Part shown: in pieces, positions 1 through 6,261 of the stretch
How positions within the stretch are numbered: position 1 is the first letter of the stretch
Layout: each line of letters opens with the position of its first letter
NCBI GenBank assembly: GCA_017507205.1
Contig: JAFWBH010000102.1
Location: forward strand, 1-7,970
Direction of reading: 5' to 3'
Origin: Clostridia bacterium
GTDB lineage: Bacteria > Bacillota > Clostridia > Christensenellales > CAG-917
Length of the DNA stretch: 7,970 bases
Notes under the pieces: generated by a model
Told to the model about the DNA's origin: nothing
The model's database searches: none
Seen by the model: the letters and a program-made list of their open reading frames with translations, nothing else
Made by a program: the position numbers and the translations under genes

Positions 1-2112
1 GATGGTGTCAAAATTATTGGTATAGGTGAAAATGCATTTAGAGATTCTGAAATTGAAAGCATATCCATGCCATATATAAAGGAAATAAAAGCAAAAGCTT
101 TTGTTTCCTGTTCATCTCTTGAGCTTGTTGAGGCTCCACAGCTTGAAAAAATAGACCAATTTGCATTTTATGGTTGCACAAAGCTTAATACATTTGTGCT
201 TGGAGAAAACCTGCAATACATTGCAGGAAATGCTTTTGTAGCATCAGGAATCACCTTATTTAAGATAAGCCCCGACAACAAGCATTTTTACACTGATGGC
301 GTGGGTATTTATTCAAAATCTGCGTTGTTGGCAGTTGTCCCCAATGATAGAGCATTAGATTACGAGATCAAGGGAGAGGTTGAAATTGATGGAGAAAAGC
401 ACAGGATTACAACAATAAATGAAGGCGCATTCGATCGTGTGGAAATTCATTCATTGACCATTCCTGAAACAATAACAAAAATAGAGCAAAATGCATTTTT
501 TATGGCCAGTATTAAAATTGTGCATTACAATACAAATGCTGATGTAACAGATAATTCACTTTGCTACCTAGTAACAGATTTGTTTGTTGTAGGTGAAAGC
601 GTCAAAATGTTGCCAGACGACCTAGTTTACGAGGCATATATTTTCAATATTGAGATCAGGTCCTTTGCGACAGAATTCATGCCTTATTCTTTGTATAATG
701 TTATGACAGACGGATTCGAGAATTTGTTTTTCAATTTTGATGATGAGATTGATGCTTCATACATAAAATCTATTGCTTCACTATTTTATGGTGGCTTTGC
801 ATCTATCAAGAACAACATTGTAGCAAAATCGCCATTGCCGGTTGCAGAGGCAAATGGGTTGTCGGAATTTAAGCATATGACAACCATTGGTGACTACTAC
901 ATTTATGGCAGACAGCCATTGTTTAATGTGGGAAAGACAATTACAGCAACTGCAAATGAAGGTGGCACACTTACACCTCTTGGCATTCAATATTACCTCA
1001 ATGGAACTTCAGCAACTTATCATATCATGCCCGAGGACGGATATAAGGTTGAATCCATTATTGTAGATGGCAATGCGCTGACAAAAGAAGATATTTACGA
1101 CGCAATTGCCAATGGCTACACCTTTGCAAACATCTCTGACAATCATACATTAGATGTCAAATTTGTTGAGTCAGCGGGCAAAATAATTGGCAAAACTCTG
1201 GACATCAAAAACGAAATGGCAATGGTGTTCTATGTTGATCTAGATTATGCGTCAACCTTCAATGTAACCATGATATTCTCAAAGCCTATTTATGCAGACG
1301 GCAATGGCGATATTGTCAGAGAAGATGTGACAACAGTCGTTGATTATGAGCTTACTACAATAAACAATCAGACCGTGCTTAAATTTGTTTACAGAAACAT
1401 CAATGCAAAGGAATATGGTGTTGATGTCACTGCAAGAGTTTTGGTTGATGGTGAAGTGATATACACAACCACATTCAGTGTCAAGGAGTATGCGTATAGT
1501 CAGCTTGAAAGAAGCACAAATCCGAAGCTCAACACACTTCTCGTTGATATGCTCAATTACGGTGCATCAGCACAAATCTATTTTGATTACAACACAAATG
1601 CACTTGTCAATGCAGACTTGACCGAGGAACAAAAGGCATACGCAACAAAAGAAGTCCCTGAAGCTGTTTCGGATGTGCGTGTGGTTGAAAACGACAGAGG
1701 CAAATACATTTTTGACATTAAGGGCGCAACGCTATCACTTGAAAATATAATCAAAATTGATGTCGTTGTGGAAATCAACTGCAACCTTGAAGATTTTGGA
1801 GTGGTTGTAAGCTATAAAAATCTTGATGGCAGTGCTATGATAAAAGAGATTAGTGGAAGCCAGCTTGAAAAGATAGCGGGCCATGACAATTTGTATCGCA
1901 TCTCATTCGCAGAATATGGCGTTGCACAAATCGGTGATATTGTCAATTTCAGATTGGTAGAACACATAGACGGAGGTGCACAAGTTAGATATACATATAG
2001 CATTGAGTCCTACATCGCAACAGCATTTGAAAGGACAACAAATGTCACTCTCCATGCACTCCTTGAAGCGATGATGAAATATGGCGAAAGCGCAAGAGCA
2101 TTCTTCGGCTAA
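1..2112 (+). CDS. BspA-like leucine-rich-repeat surface protein, 5' end missing
   Basis: The frame is open from base 1, so this is the last 703 residues of a larger protein; the Met at 67 is probably internal. Residues about 1-230 (counted from base 1) carry BspA-type leucine-rich repeats, with recurring IGENAF-, IDQFAF-, INEGAF- and IEQNAF-like units. About 307-388 resemble a divergent InlB B-repeat domain (GGTLTP start, MPEDGYKVESIIVDG core, NISDNHTLDVKF end). About 394-525 and 570-703 are two diverged copies of one module, each ending in an alpha-helical NYGASAQ or KYGESAR segment. No LPXTG motif, dockerin, SLH domain or C-terminal membrane helix is visible. The protein is probably exported and involved in surface adhesion or binding, but the signal peptide lies outside the window and the ligand is unknown. 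A terminator follows. The family call is firm; the function is inferred. Confidence 0.85.
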   Translation, partial: DGVKIIGIGENAFRDSEIESISMPYIKEIKAKAFVSCSSLELVEAPQLEKIDQFAFYGCTKLNTFVLGENLQYIAGNAFVASGITLFKISPDNKHFYTDGVGIYSKSALLAVVPNDRALDYEIKGEVEIDGEKHRITTINEGAFDRVEIHSLTIPETITKIEQNAFFMASIKIVHYNTNADVTDNSLCYLVTDLFVVGESVKMLPDDLVYEAYIFNIEIRSFATEFMPYSLYNVMTDGFENLFFNFDDEIDASYIKSIASLFYGGFASIKNNIVAKSPLPVAEANGLSEFKHMTTIGDYYIYGRQPLFNVGKTITATANEGGTLTPLGIQYYLNGTSATYHIMPEDGYKVESIIVDGNALTKEDIYDAIANGYTFANISDNHTLDVKFVESAGKIIGKTLDIKNEMAMVFYVDLDYASTFNVTMIFSKPIYADGNGDIVREDVTTVVDYELTTINNQTVLKFVYRNINAKEYGVDVTARVLVDGEVIYTTTFSVKEYAYSQLERSTNPKLNTLLVDMLNYGASAQIYFDYNTNALVNADLTEEQKAYATKEVPEAVSDVRVVENDRGKYIFDIKGATLSLENIIKIDVVVEINCNLEDFGVVVSYKNLDGSAMIKEISGSQLEKIAGHDNLYRISFAEYGVAQIGDIVNFRLVEHIDGGAQVRYTYSIESYIATAFERTTNVTLHALLEAMMKYGESARAFFG

Positions 2113-2170
2113 GCCACAGCCAATATATCGAAGGCTGACGGACTTCACCCAAGCCTTTTAGCAAAAATAT

Positions 2171-2218
2171 GAGAGCAAGAATTGAAAGACAAAATCCTTT
2201 GATTCTTGCTCTTTTTTA
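2171..2218 (+). terminator. Intrinsic terminator after the BspA-like gene
   Basis: An 11-bp stem pairs AGAGCAAGAAT (2172-2182) with ATTCTTGCTCT (2202-2212), and a T run continues to 2217. The intervening 19 bases can extend the pairing weakly. It lies 60 bases after the stop codon and before the next promoter. A weaker 6-bp pairing, AAGGCT (2131-2136) with AGCCTT (2152-2157), precedes it and may add to termination. Confidence 0.85.
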
Positions 2219-2233
2219 TCACATAAAATTATG

Positions 2234-2262
2234 TTGATAATTTTCGGCATTAATGATAAAAT
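2234..2262 (+). promoter_or_regulatory. Sigma-A-type promoter of the PAP2 gene
   Basis: The -35 box is TTGATA (2234-2239), the spacer is 17 bases, and the -10 box is TAAAAT (2257-2262). Each hexamer matches consensus at 5 of 6 positions. The start point would fall near 2269, giving a leader of about 20 bases that contains the ribosome binding site AAGGAG (2277-2282). Confidence 0.7.
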
Positions 2263-2289
2263 AGAACCAACCCACTAAGGAGAGACAAT

Positions 2290-3501
2290 ATGAAGCTTAC
2301 ACTCAAACAAAAATCATGGATCGCTGTGGCAGTTTTCGTTGTGGTATTTGCAGGACTTTTGATCGCTGCAACATTCACCGATCTTGAAGTGAGCCACCTT
2401 CTCACAAAGCACGCATTGAAAGACGGTGAGTATCTTGCCGATGACGTTTTTGGCGTATTTTTTGAAATTGTTGGAAGCAGTGCAATATATATCCTCATTG
2501 GTGTGTGCGCAACAATATGCCTTTGGTTTTTTGCCAAGGTCTACAACAAAAAGCCTTGGAACATTATCATTGCAGTCATTTGCGCAGTGGCAGGAGCAGT
2601 GGCATTCTTCCTTATGTTCAGCGACATCTTCGGATACATAATTGAGCATGTTTTGAAGGACACCTTCATTGAAAGTGGAAGCCCCCTTTCACGCTACGAG
2701 CTTATCCACAAGCTTGAGGACAATGGTGCATTCATTATTACAGAGATTATCCTTGGCTTAATGGTTGAGGGTCTTGTGATTTTAGCTCTCAAAGGTCTTA
2801 AAGAGGACACCCTCAAGAAGCTTGTAAAATTCGTCCTTGCAGCAGCAGTTATGACAGCAGTTGCCAACCTTTTGGTTGCAGTCATCAAGGAGCCTATGGG
2901 CAGAATGAGATATCGCGCAATGAACAGCATCGCAGGTCAAGCTATGGGTGGATTTGACAACTTCACAATGTGGTTTGTTTCAACAGACAACAATGAGATT
3001 TTTGCATCCAAGGAGCTGTTTGGATATTCAGATGCCTTCAAGTCATTCCCCAGTGGACACACCTGTGCAGCTGGTATGATATATTCACTCATTATGCTCA
3101 TAGACGTGCTTGAAATGAAGAAAACGTGGCATAAAGTCCTTGTATGGATATCAACCATTGTCGCAACAGGTCTTGTTGCAGTGAGCAGAATAGTGGTTGG
3201 CGCACACTTTTTCAGTGATGTTTTGATGGGTGGCACAATAGCATTCCTCTCAATGATTATTGCAAGAGAAATCTTCATCTCAAAGGGTGAGCATGTGAAA
3301 GTAATGTTCGGCTCAAAGAAAGAGGATGCACCTCAAGATGAGGAAGAAATGAAAGAGGTCTGCACCTGTGGCGAGGACGGCTGTGAGTGTCCCTTTGACT
3401 GTAATGAAAACACAACGGACAAAACTATTATTGACGATGCAATACAAGACAACGATGTCGATGTCAACACAACGGACATCGTGACAGAAACAATTGAATG
3501 A
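2290..3501 (+). CDS. PAP2-superfamily membrane phosphatase with acidic Cys-containing tail
   Basis: This 403-residue integral membrane protein has the three signature motifs of the PAP2 (type 2 phosphatidic acid phosphatase) family. C1 is K200-x6-R207, with Tyr208 where Pro is usual. C2 is PSGH at 254-257. C3 is SR(299-300)-x5-H306-x3-D310. His306 would be the nucleophile and His257 the acid. Hydrophobic stretches at about 10-28, 57-83, 90-117, 146-167, 178-198, 259-273, 283-298 and 310-327 suggest a multi-pass enzyme acting on lipid phosphates or pyrophosphates such as undecaprenyl pyrophosphate or phosphatidic acid; the substrate cannot be told from sequence. Residues 331-403 form a hydrophilic acidic tail with five cysteines at 358, 360, 365, 367 and 371, not usual for the family. 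The ATG is well placed behind AAGGAG (7-base spacing). The gene has its own promoter and terminator, so it appears monocistronic. Confidence 0.9.
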   Translation: MKLTLKQKSWIAVAVFVVVFAGLLIAATFTDLEVSHLLTKHALKDGEYLADDVFGVFFEIVGSSAIYILIGVCATICLWFFAKVYNKKPWNIIIAVICAVAGAVAFFLMFSDIFGYIIEHVLKDTFIESGSPLSRYELIHKLEDNGAFIITEIILGLMVEGLVILALKGLKEDTLKKLVKFVLAAAVMTAVANLLVAVIKEPMGRMRYRAMNSIAGQAMGGFDNFTMWFVSTDNNEIFASKELFGYSDAFKSFPSGHTCAAGMIYSLIMLIDVLEMKKTWHKVLVWISTIVATGLVAVSRIVVGAHFFSDVLMGGTIAFLSMIIAREIFISKGEHVKVMFGSKKEDAPQDEEEMKEVCTCGEDGCECPFDCNENTTDKTIIDDAIQDNDVDVNTTDIVTETIE

Positions 3502-3518
3502 TAAATGCAATCTATAAG

Positions 3519-3550
3519 AAAGGGGCAAAATTGATGCCCCTTTTTCTTTT
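3519..3550 (+). terminator. Intrinsic terminator of the PAP2 gene
   Basis: A 9-bp stem, AAAGGGGCA (3519-3527) with TGCCCCTTT (3535-3543), has a 7-base loop and a T-rich tail to 3550. It begins 17 bases after the PAP2 stop codon. Confidence 0.92.
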
Positions 3551-3574
3551 GATTGCTTACTTTGTTCAAAATGA

Positions 3575-3603
3575 TTGCAAAACCTGCCCATCTTTGATAT
3601 AAT
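3575..3603 (+). promoter_or_regulatory. Promoter of the tRNA-Thr gene
   Basis: The -10 box is a perfect TATAAT (3598-3603). It lies 17 bases after TTGCAA (3575-3580), which matches the -35 consensus at 4 of 6 positions. Transcription would start near 3610, a few bases before the mature tRNA 5' end at 3614. Confidence 0.75.
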
Positions 3604-3613
3604 CCAAAACGAT

Positions 3614-3689
3614 GCTGGTATGGCTCAGTCGGTAGAGCAGCTGATTCGTAATCAGCAGGCCGCCGGTTCAAATCCGGCTACCAGCTCCA
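3614..3689 (+). tRNA. tRNA-Thr (anticodon CGU)
   Basis: A complete cloverleaf can be drawn. The acceptor stem is GCTGGTA (3614-3620) with TACCAGC (3679-3685). The D stem is GCTC (3623-3626) with GAGC (3635-3638). The anticodon stem is GCTGA (3640-3644) with TCAGC (3652-3656) around a 7-base loop whose anticodon is CGT (3647-3649). The variable loop has 5 bases, and the T stem is GCCGG (3662-3666) with CCGGC (3674-3678) around TTCAAAT. All stems pair without mismatch. The discriminator is T3686 and CCA is encoded (3687-3689). It reads the Thr codon ACG. The gene stands alone between its own promoter and terminator. Confidence 0.97.
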
Positions 3690-3718
3690 AAAGACAAGCA
3701 AAAAGGCTTGTCTTTTTT
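3690..3718 (+). terminator. Intrinsic terminator of the tRNA gene
   Basis: The stem AAGACAAGC (3691-3699) with GCTTGTCTT (3706-3714) has a 6-base loop and a run of T to 3718. It begins one base after the encoded CCA, so the primary transcript has almost no 3' trailer apart from the terminator hairpin. Confidence 0.9.
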
Positions 3719-3831
3719 CATTGGTAGCAGGAGTTTGGGCTACAAATCCTGTTATCATCTCTACAAAACTAGTGATAGTTTTTATTTGTGGTGGGATTTT
3801 GGGCTATTGGCCTTGTGTTTTATCATAAATC

Positions 3832-3866
3832 AAAGAAAAAAACGACAGGGGTTTGCCTGTCGTTTT
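3832..3866 (-). terminator. Intrinsic terminator of the alkaline phosphatase gene
   Basis: Read on the minus strand, AAAACGACAGG (complement of 3856-3866) pairs with CCTGTCGTTTT (complement of 3839-3849) around a 6-base loop, followed by a T run (complement of 3832-3842). It lies 23 bases beyond the phosphatase stop codon. The plus strand also has a few T residues after the stem, so it may act weakly in both directions. The stretch 3719-3831 shows no gene, only a weak AT-only hairpin (3765-3782). Confidence 0.88.
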
Positions 3867-3889
3867 GTTGTGTTTGATATGGTTTTGTT

Positions 3890-4984
3890 TTATTTGCGGA
3901 AGTTTGTGATGTATCCACACATAATATGGTTGATTTCAATGTTGTCAAGGATTGTTTTGCCTTGAAGGTCATCTCCGTTCAATCCATAGATGAATACGCC
4001 CACATTTACACCGCTGTGCTCCCCGGTTTTGAAAAGTGTATCATCAAAGTTGTCGCCGGGGTTGTAGAGAAGTCCGCCTGTTTCGTGGTCGGCAGTGATG
4101 ATGACAAGTGTTTCGCCATCTTGTTTTGCCCAGTCAAGGACTGCCTTTATAGTTTCATCAAACGCACGGAGTTCTCTTGCCATATCTTCAAAGTCGCCAC
4201 TGTGAGCGATTTTGTCAATATAACTTGATTCAATCATCATAAAGAAACCATTTTCGCTCTTTTGGTCAAGATAATTTATGGCAAACATACTTGCATCAAC
4301 AAGGCTTGCGCCATCTTCGCCGTATCCTGCAAACGCATCAACGGTTGCAAAGATTTTTTCTGCACTATATGCGTTTTCAGTCAAATCTGCCATTGAGTTA
4401 AGGCGGGTATAACCTGCATTGATGATTGCACTTTCACGGTCTTCGTTGAGTATGTCTTCATCATATTGACTGACAAAAAGGTCAACACCGCTTGCCATAT
4501 AGCCCTTGAAGATGTTTGAGTCATTTGAGCGGTCATAAGAGTGTGATGCAAAGCCAGAAGGTGTTGCACCCGTTGCTTTTTCAGTGACAACAATGCCCAT
4601 ATCCATATTGTATTGAGCAATAAATTCTGCCATATTTTCAACGTTTTCATTGTCAACTCTTGCAACACTCTTGTTGTCTGTCTTGACACCACAAGAGAGA
4701 GCAGTTGATGCAGCGGCACTGTCAGTCACTTCGCTGTTGCGTGAATGAGTGGTCACTTCGCCGTTGAAACCAGTCATAGATTGCATATTAAGTTTGTCAA
4801 GTTGATAGTAAGCGGCAACTGCTTCAAGGTGCTCAAGTCCCATGCCATCGCCAATGAGAAGTATGACATTTTTTGCACTGCCAGACACTTTCAACGAGCC
4901 ATTGCAACCGACAAAAGCCACAGAAAATGCCACAAGAAGCACCACAAGTGCCACAACAGTTATCTTTGAAATGAGTTTTTTCAT
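3890..4984 (-). CDS. Alkaline phosphatase family lipoprotein
   Basis: This 364-residue secreted phosphomonoesterase has the metal-binding and catalytic residues of the PhoA fold. Asp46 lies in IGDGMG and the nucleophile Ser89 in TDSAA. Thr141 is in ATPSGF and Arg152 is phosphate-binding. Glu252, Asp257 and His261 lie in IESSYIDKIAH, Asp299-His300 in ITADHETGG, and His323 in TGEHSG. These match E. coli D51, S102, T155, R166, E322, D327, H331, D369, H370 and H412. The position of E. coli Asp153 is Gly139, while Lys258 matches Lys328. The N-terminus has Lys-Lys, a hydrophobic run and VGC with Cys27, so it is probably a membrane-anchored lipoprotein. An ATG at 5005 is in frame, but the one at 4984 follows a good ribosome binding site. 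It is shorter than E. coli PhoA (471 residues). Divergent from hrcA, with its own promoter and terminator. Role is probably release of phosphate from organic esters; regulation by phosphate is not shown. Confidence 0.92.
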   Translation of the reverse strand: MKKLISKITVVALVVLLVAFSVAFVGCNGSLKVSGSAKNVILLIGDGMGLEHLEAVAAYYQLDKLNMQSMTGFNGEVTTHSRNSEVTDSAAASTALSCGVKTDNKSVARVDNENVENMAEFIAQYNMDMGIVVTEKATGATPSGFASHSYDRSNDSNIFKGYMASGVDLFVSQYDEDILNEDRESAIINAGYTRLNSMADLTENAYSAEKIFATVDAFAGYGEDGASLVDASMFAINYLDQKSENGFFMMIESSYIDKIAHSGDFEDMARELRAFDETIKAVLDWAKQDGETLVIITADHETGGLLYNPGDNFDDTLFKTGEHSGVNVGVFIYGLNGDDLQGKTILDNIEINHIMCGYITNFRK

Positions 4985-4990
4985 CCTGTT

Positions 4991-4997
4991 TCCTTTC
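4991..4997 (-). promoter_or_regulatory. Ribosome binding site that sets the phosphatase start
   Basis: On the minus strand GAAAGGA lies 6 bases upstream of the ATG at 4984. It falls inside the reading frame that would begin at the ATG at 5005, so the downstream ATG, which starts a typical Met-Lys-Lys signal peptide, is preferred. Confidence 0.8.
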
Positions 4998-5016
4998 GTG
5001 TGCATATACCCACACG
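4997..5016 (-). promoter_or_regulatory. Leader hairpin abutting the phosphatase ribosome binding site
   Basis: In the phosphatase mRNA, CGTGTG (complement of 5011-5016) can pair with CACACG (complement of 4997-5002) around an 8-base loop. The 3' arm ends at the first base of the GAAAGGA ribosome binding site. It could influence translation or mRNA stability. With 6 bp and no tested conservation, function is inference. Confidence 0.35.
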
Positions 5017-5020
5017 CATA

Positions 5021-5036
5021 ATATATTGTAATATAT
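5021..5036. promoter_or_regulatory. Palindrome at the phosphatase transcription start (possible operator)
   Basis: The inverted repeat ATATATT (5021-5027) with AATATAT (5030-5036) has a 2-base centre. It covers the predicted start point (about 5034) of the minus-strand phosphatase promoter, where a repressor could bind. The sequence is pure AT in the arms, so chance symmetry is a real possibility. It does not obviously match a known operator. Confidence 0.3.
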
Positions 5037-5040
5037 AAAC

Positions 5041-5069
5041 ATTATAAAAAGATTTTCAGTTTATGTCAA
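5041..5069 (-). promoter_or_regulatory. Consensus-perfect sigma-A promoter of the phosphatase gene
   Basis: On the minus strand TTGACA (complement of 5064-5069), a 17-base spacer and TATAAT (complement of 5041-5046) match the consensus at all 12 positions with ideal spacing. The start point would be near 5034, giving a leader of about 50 bases before the ATG at 4984. Confidence 0.85.
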
Positions 5070-5135
5070 TACGAGATTTATAGTTTCCAAAACACAAAAA
5101 AATAAGAAAATTTCAAAAAATTTTTGCATAAAATA

Positions 5136-5164
5136 TTGACATTTGGCAAATATAGAAGTATATT
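5136..5164 (+). promoter_or_regulatory. Sigma-A promoter of the hrcA-grpE-dnaK operon
   Basis: TTGACA (5136-5141), a 17-base spacer and TATATT (5159-5164) match the consensus at 11 of 12 positions. The start point falls near 5171, inside the CIRCE element, which is the usual arrangement for HrcA repression. Confidence 0.88.
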
Positions 5165-5165
5165 G

Positions 5166-5192
5166 TTAGCAGACGGCGGTTGAGAGTGCTAA
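5166..5192 (+). promoter_or_regulatory. CIRCE operator (HrcA binding site)
   Basis: The arms are TTAGCAGAC (5166-5174) and GAGTGCTAA (5184-5192) with the canonical 9-base spacer. The right arm is identical to the CIRCE consensus. The left arm differs from TTAGCACTC at two positions (GA for CT). The symmetry extends outward by two bases on each side (TG before, CA after). It begins two bases after the -10 box, so bound HrcA would block transcription initiation. Confidence 0.93.
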
Positions 5193-5215
5193 CAATTCAA
5201 CCACATCAACTGCCA

Positions 5216-5222
5216 AAAGGAG
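5216..5222 (+). promoter_or_regulatory. Ribosome binding site that sets the hrcA GTG start
   Basis: AAAGGAG lies 5 bases before the GTG at 5228. An in-frame TTG at 5180 would lie inside the CIRCE element and has no ribosome binding site, so the GTG is chosen as the start. Confidence 0.88.
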
Positions 5223-5227
5223 AAAAA

Positions 5228-6259
5228 GTGAAAGAACTTTCCGAGAGAAAACGAAAAATACTTCACGCAGTGGTAGACCTGTACATATCCACAGGAGAGC
5301 CCGTGTCAAGTGCAGACGTCCAAGCAAAGTATCTCCCTGATGTATCATCGGCTACAATTCGTGCAGAGTTGTCCGCTCTTGAAGCCCTTGGTTATCTTGA
5401 GCAACCTCACACATCGGCAGGCAGAGTGCCTTTGAAATCCTCATACAAGTTTTATGTTGGGGACGTGGGCAAAAGTCAAGCATTGACTGACCAAGAAACC
5501 GCTTTCATAAGACAACGTTTTGAAGAAAAACTTGGAGAAGTTGGGGACATCACAAGACAAGCGGCAAAGATAATCAGTGATGTGACCAACTATACATCCT
5601 TCCTCGTGACAAAAAACAATCCACACGTTGTGATTGAGGAGATAAAACTCATATCCCTGAAAGGTGGCAAAGCCCTTCTTCTCATAGTCACCGACAGCGG
5701 TATCCTTGCCGACAAGACCATTGACGTGTGTTTTGACACAAAGGAAGAATATCTTGACACCGCAACAAAGATGCTCAACAAGGTCTTTGCAGGCAGAGAG
5801 ATAGGGGAAATCAATTCAGTCAACTATCTTGGCGAAATTGAAGCGGAGATGGAAGCATTCAAGAATATATTTGATGAAGTCATCGCAGTGGTCAAAAACT
5901 ATATGAGCAACCGTGCAGACAACGTTGTGGTTGAAGGAGCACTGAAGATGCTTGACTATCCTGAATACAACAATGTTGAAGATGCCAAAAACTTCTTGAC
6001 AGTCATCTCAGATGAGCAAAAAGTCAATCAATTGTTTGCATCTCACGAAGACAGCATTGAATTTTCAGTGCGAATAGGCAAAGAAGACAGCGGTGTTGAT
6101 AAATGTGCAATCATCACTGCGGCATACAAAGTAGGCGATGAAATCGTTGGTCAAGCAGGTGTCATCGGTCCTGAAAGAATGGACTACAAGAGAGTCATCG
6201 GCGTACTGGACTATATCAAGCACACACTCAACTCAATTCTTGACAACAAAAAGGACTAG
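5228..6259 (+). CDS. hrcA: Heat-inducible transcription repressor HrcA
   Basis: HrcA is the repressor of class I heat-shock genes and binds CIRCE, with GroEL usually acting as its cofactor. The 343-residue product, near the usual family length, starts with a winged helix-turn-helix at about 1-75. Its signature runs through SSATIRAELSALEALG, then LEQPHTSAGRVP. The C-terminal family signature is IGPERMDYKRVIGVLDYI near the end, after a central GAF-like region. The start is GTG at 5228, set by AAAGGAG. It is the first gene of the operon, directly behind the CIRCE it should bind, so it is autoregulated. It ends in TAG two bases before grpE, implying translational coupling. No missing family motif was seen. 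Confidence 0.97.
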   Translation: MKELSERKRKILHAVVDLYISTGEPVSSADVQAKYLPDVSSATIRAELSALEALGYLEQPHTSAGRVPLKSSYKFYVGDVGKSQALTDQETAFIRQRFEEKLGEVGDITRQAAKIISDVTNYTSFLVTKNNPHVVIEEIKLISLKGGKALLLIVTDSGILADKTIDVCFDTKEEYLDTATKMLNKVFAGREIGEINSVNYLGEIEAEMEAFKNIFDEVIAVVKNYMSNRADNVVVEGALKMLDYPEYNNVEDAKNFLTVISDEQKVNQLFASHEDSIEFSVRIGKEDSGVDKCAIITAAYKVGDEIVGQAGVIGPERMDYKRVIGVLDYIKHTLNSILDNKKD

Positions 6260-6261
6260 AT

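Noticed and set aside
2113..2170. Readthrough extension of the BspA-like protein past its TAA (about 19 further codons to a TGA).
   Set aside because: The second C-terminal module already ends just before the TAA, matching the end of the first copy, and a terminator follows. The extension has no recognisable content.
3719..3831. Possible tRNA remnant or extra terminator (AAAACTA/TAGTTTT, 3765-3782) between the tRNA and the phosphatase terminator.
   Set aside because: The resemblance to the tRNA 3' end is a few scattered bases with no cloverleaf. The hairpin has a single G-C pair per arm and only a short T run.
3708..3965. An 85-codon plus-strand open frame after the tRNA.
   Set aside because: It begins inside the tRNA terminator, crosses the phosphatase terminator and runs antisense into the phosphatase gene. 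It has no ribosome binding site and no recognisable protein.
2290..4984. Two phosphatase genes near each other as a phosphate-scavenging or lipid-phosphate system.
   Set aside because: They are on opposite strands, separated by a tRNA and three terminators, and have separate promoters. Nothing links them beyond broad enzyme class.
5180..5227. hrcA starting at the TTG at 5180.
   Set aside because: It lies inside the CIRCE operator and lacks a ribosome binding site. The GTG at 5228 has AAAGGAG at ideal spacing and gives the normal HrcA N-terminus.
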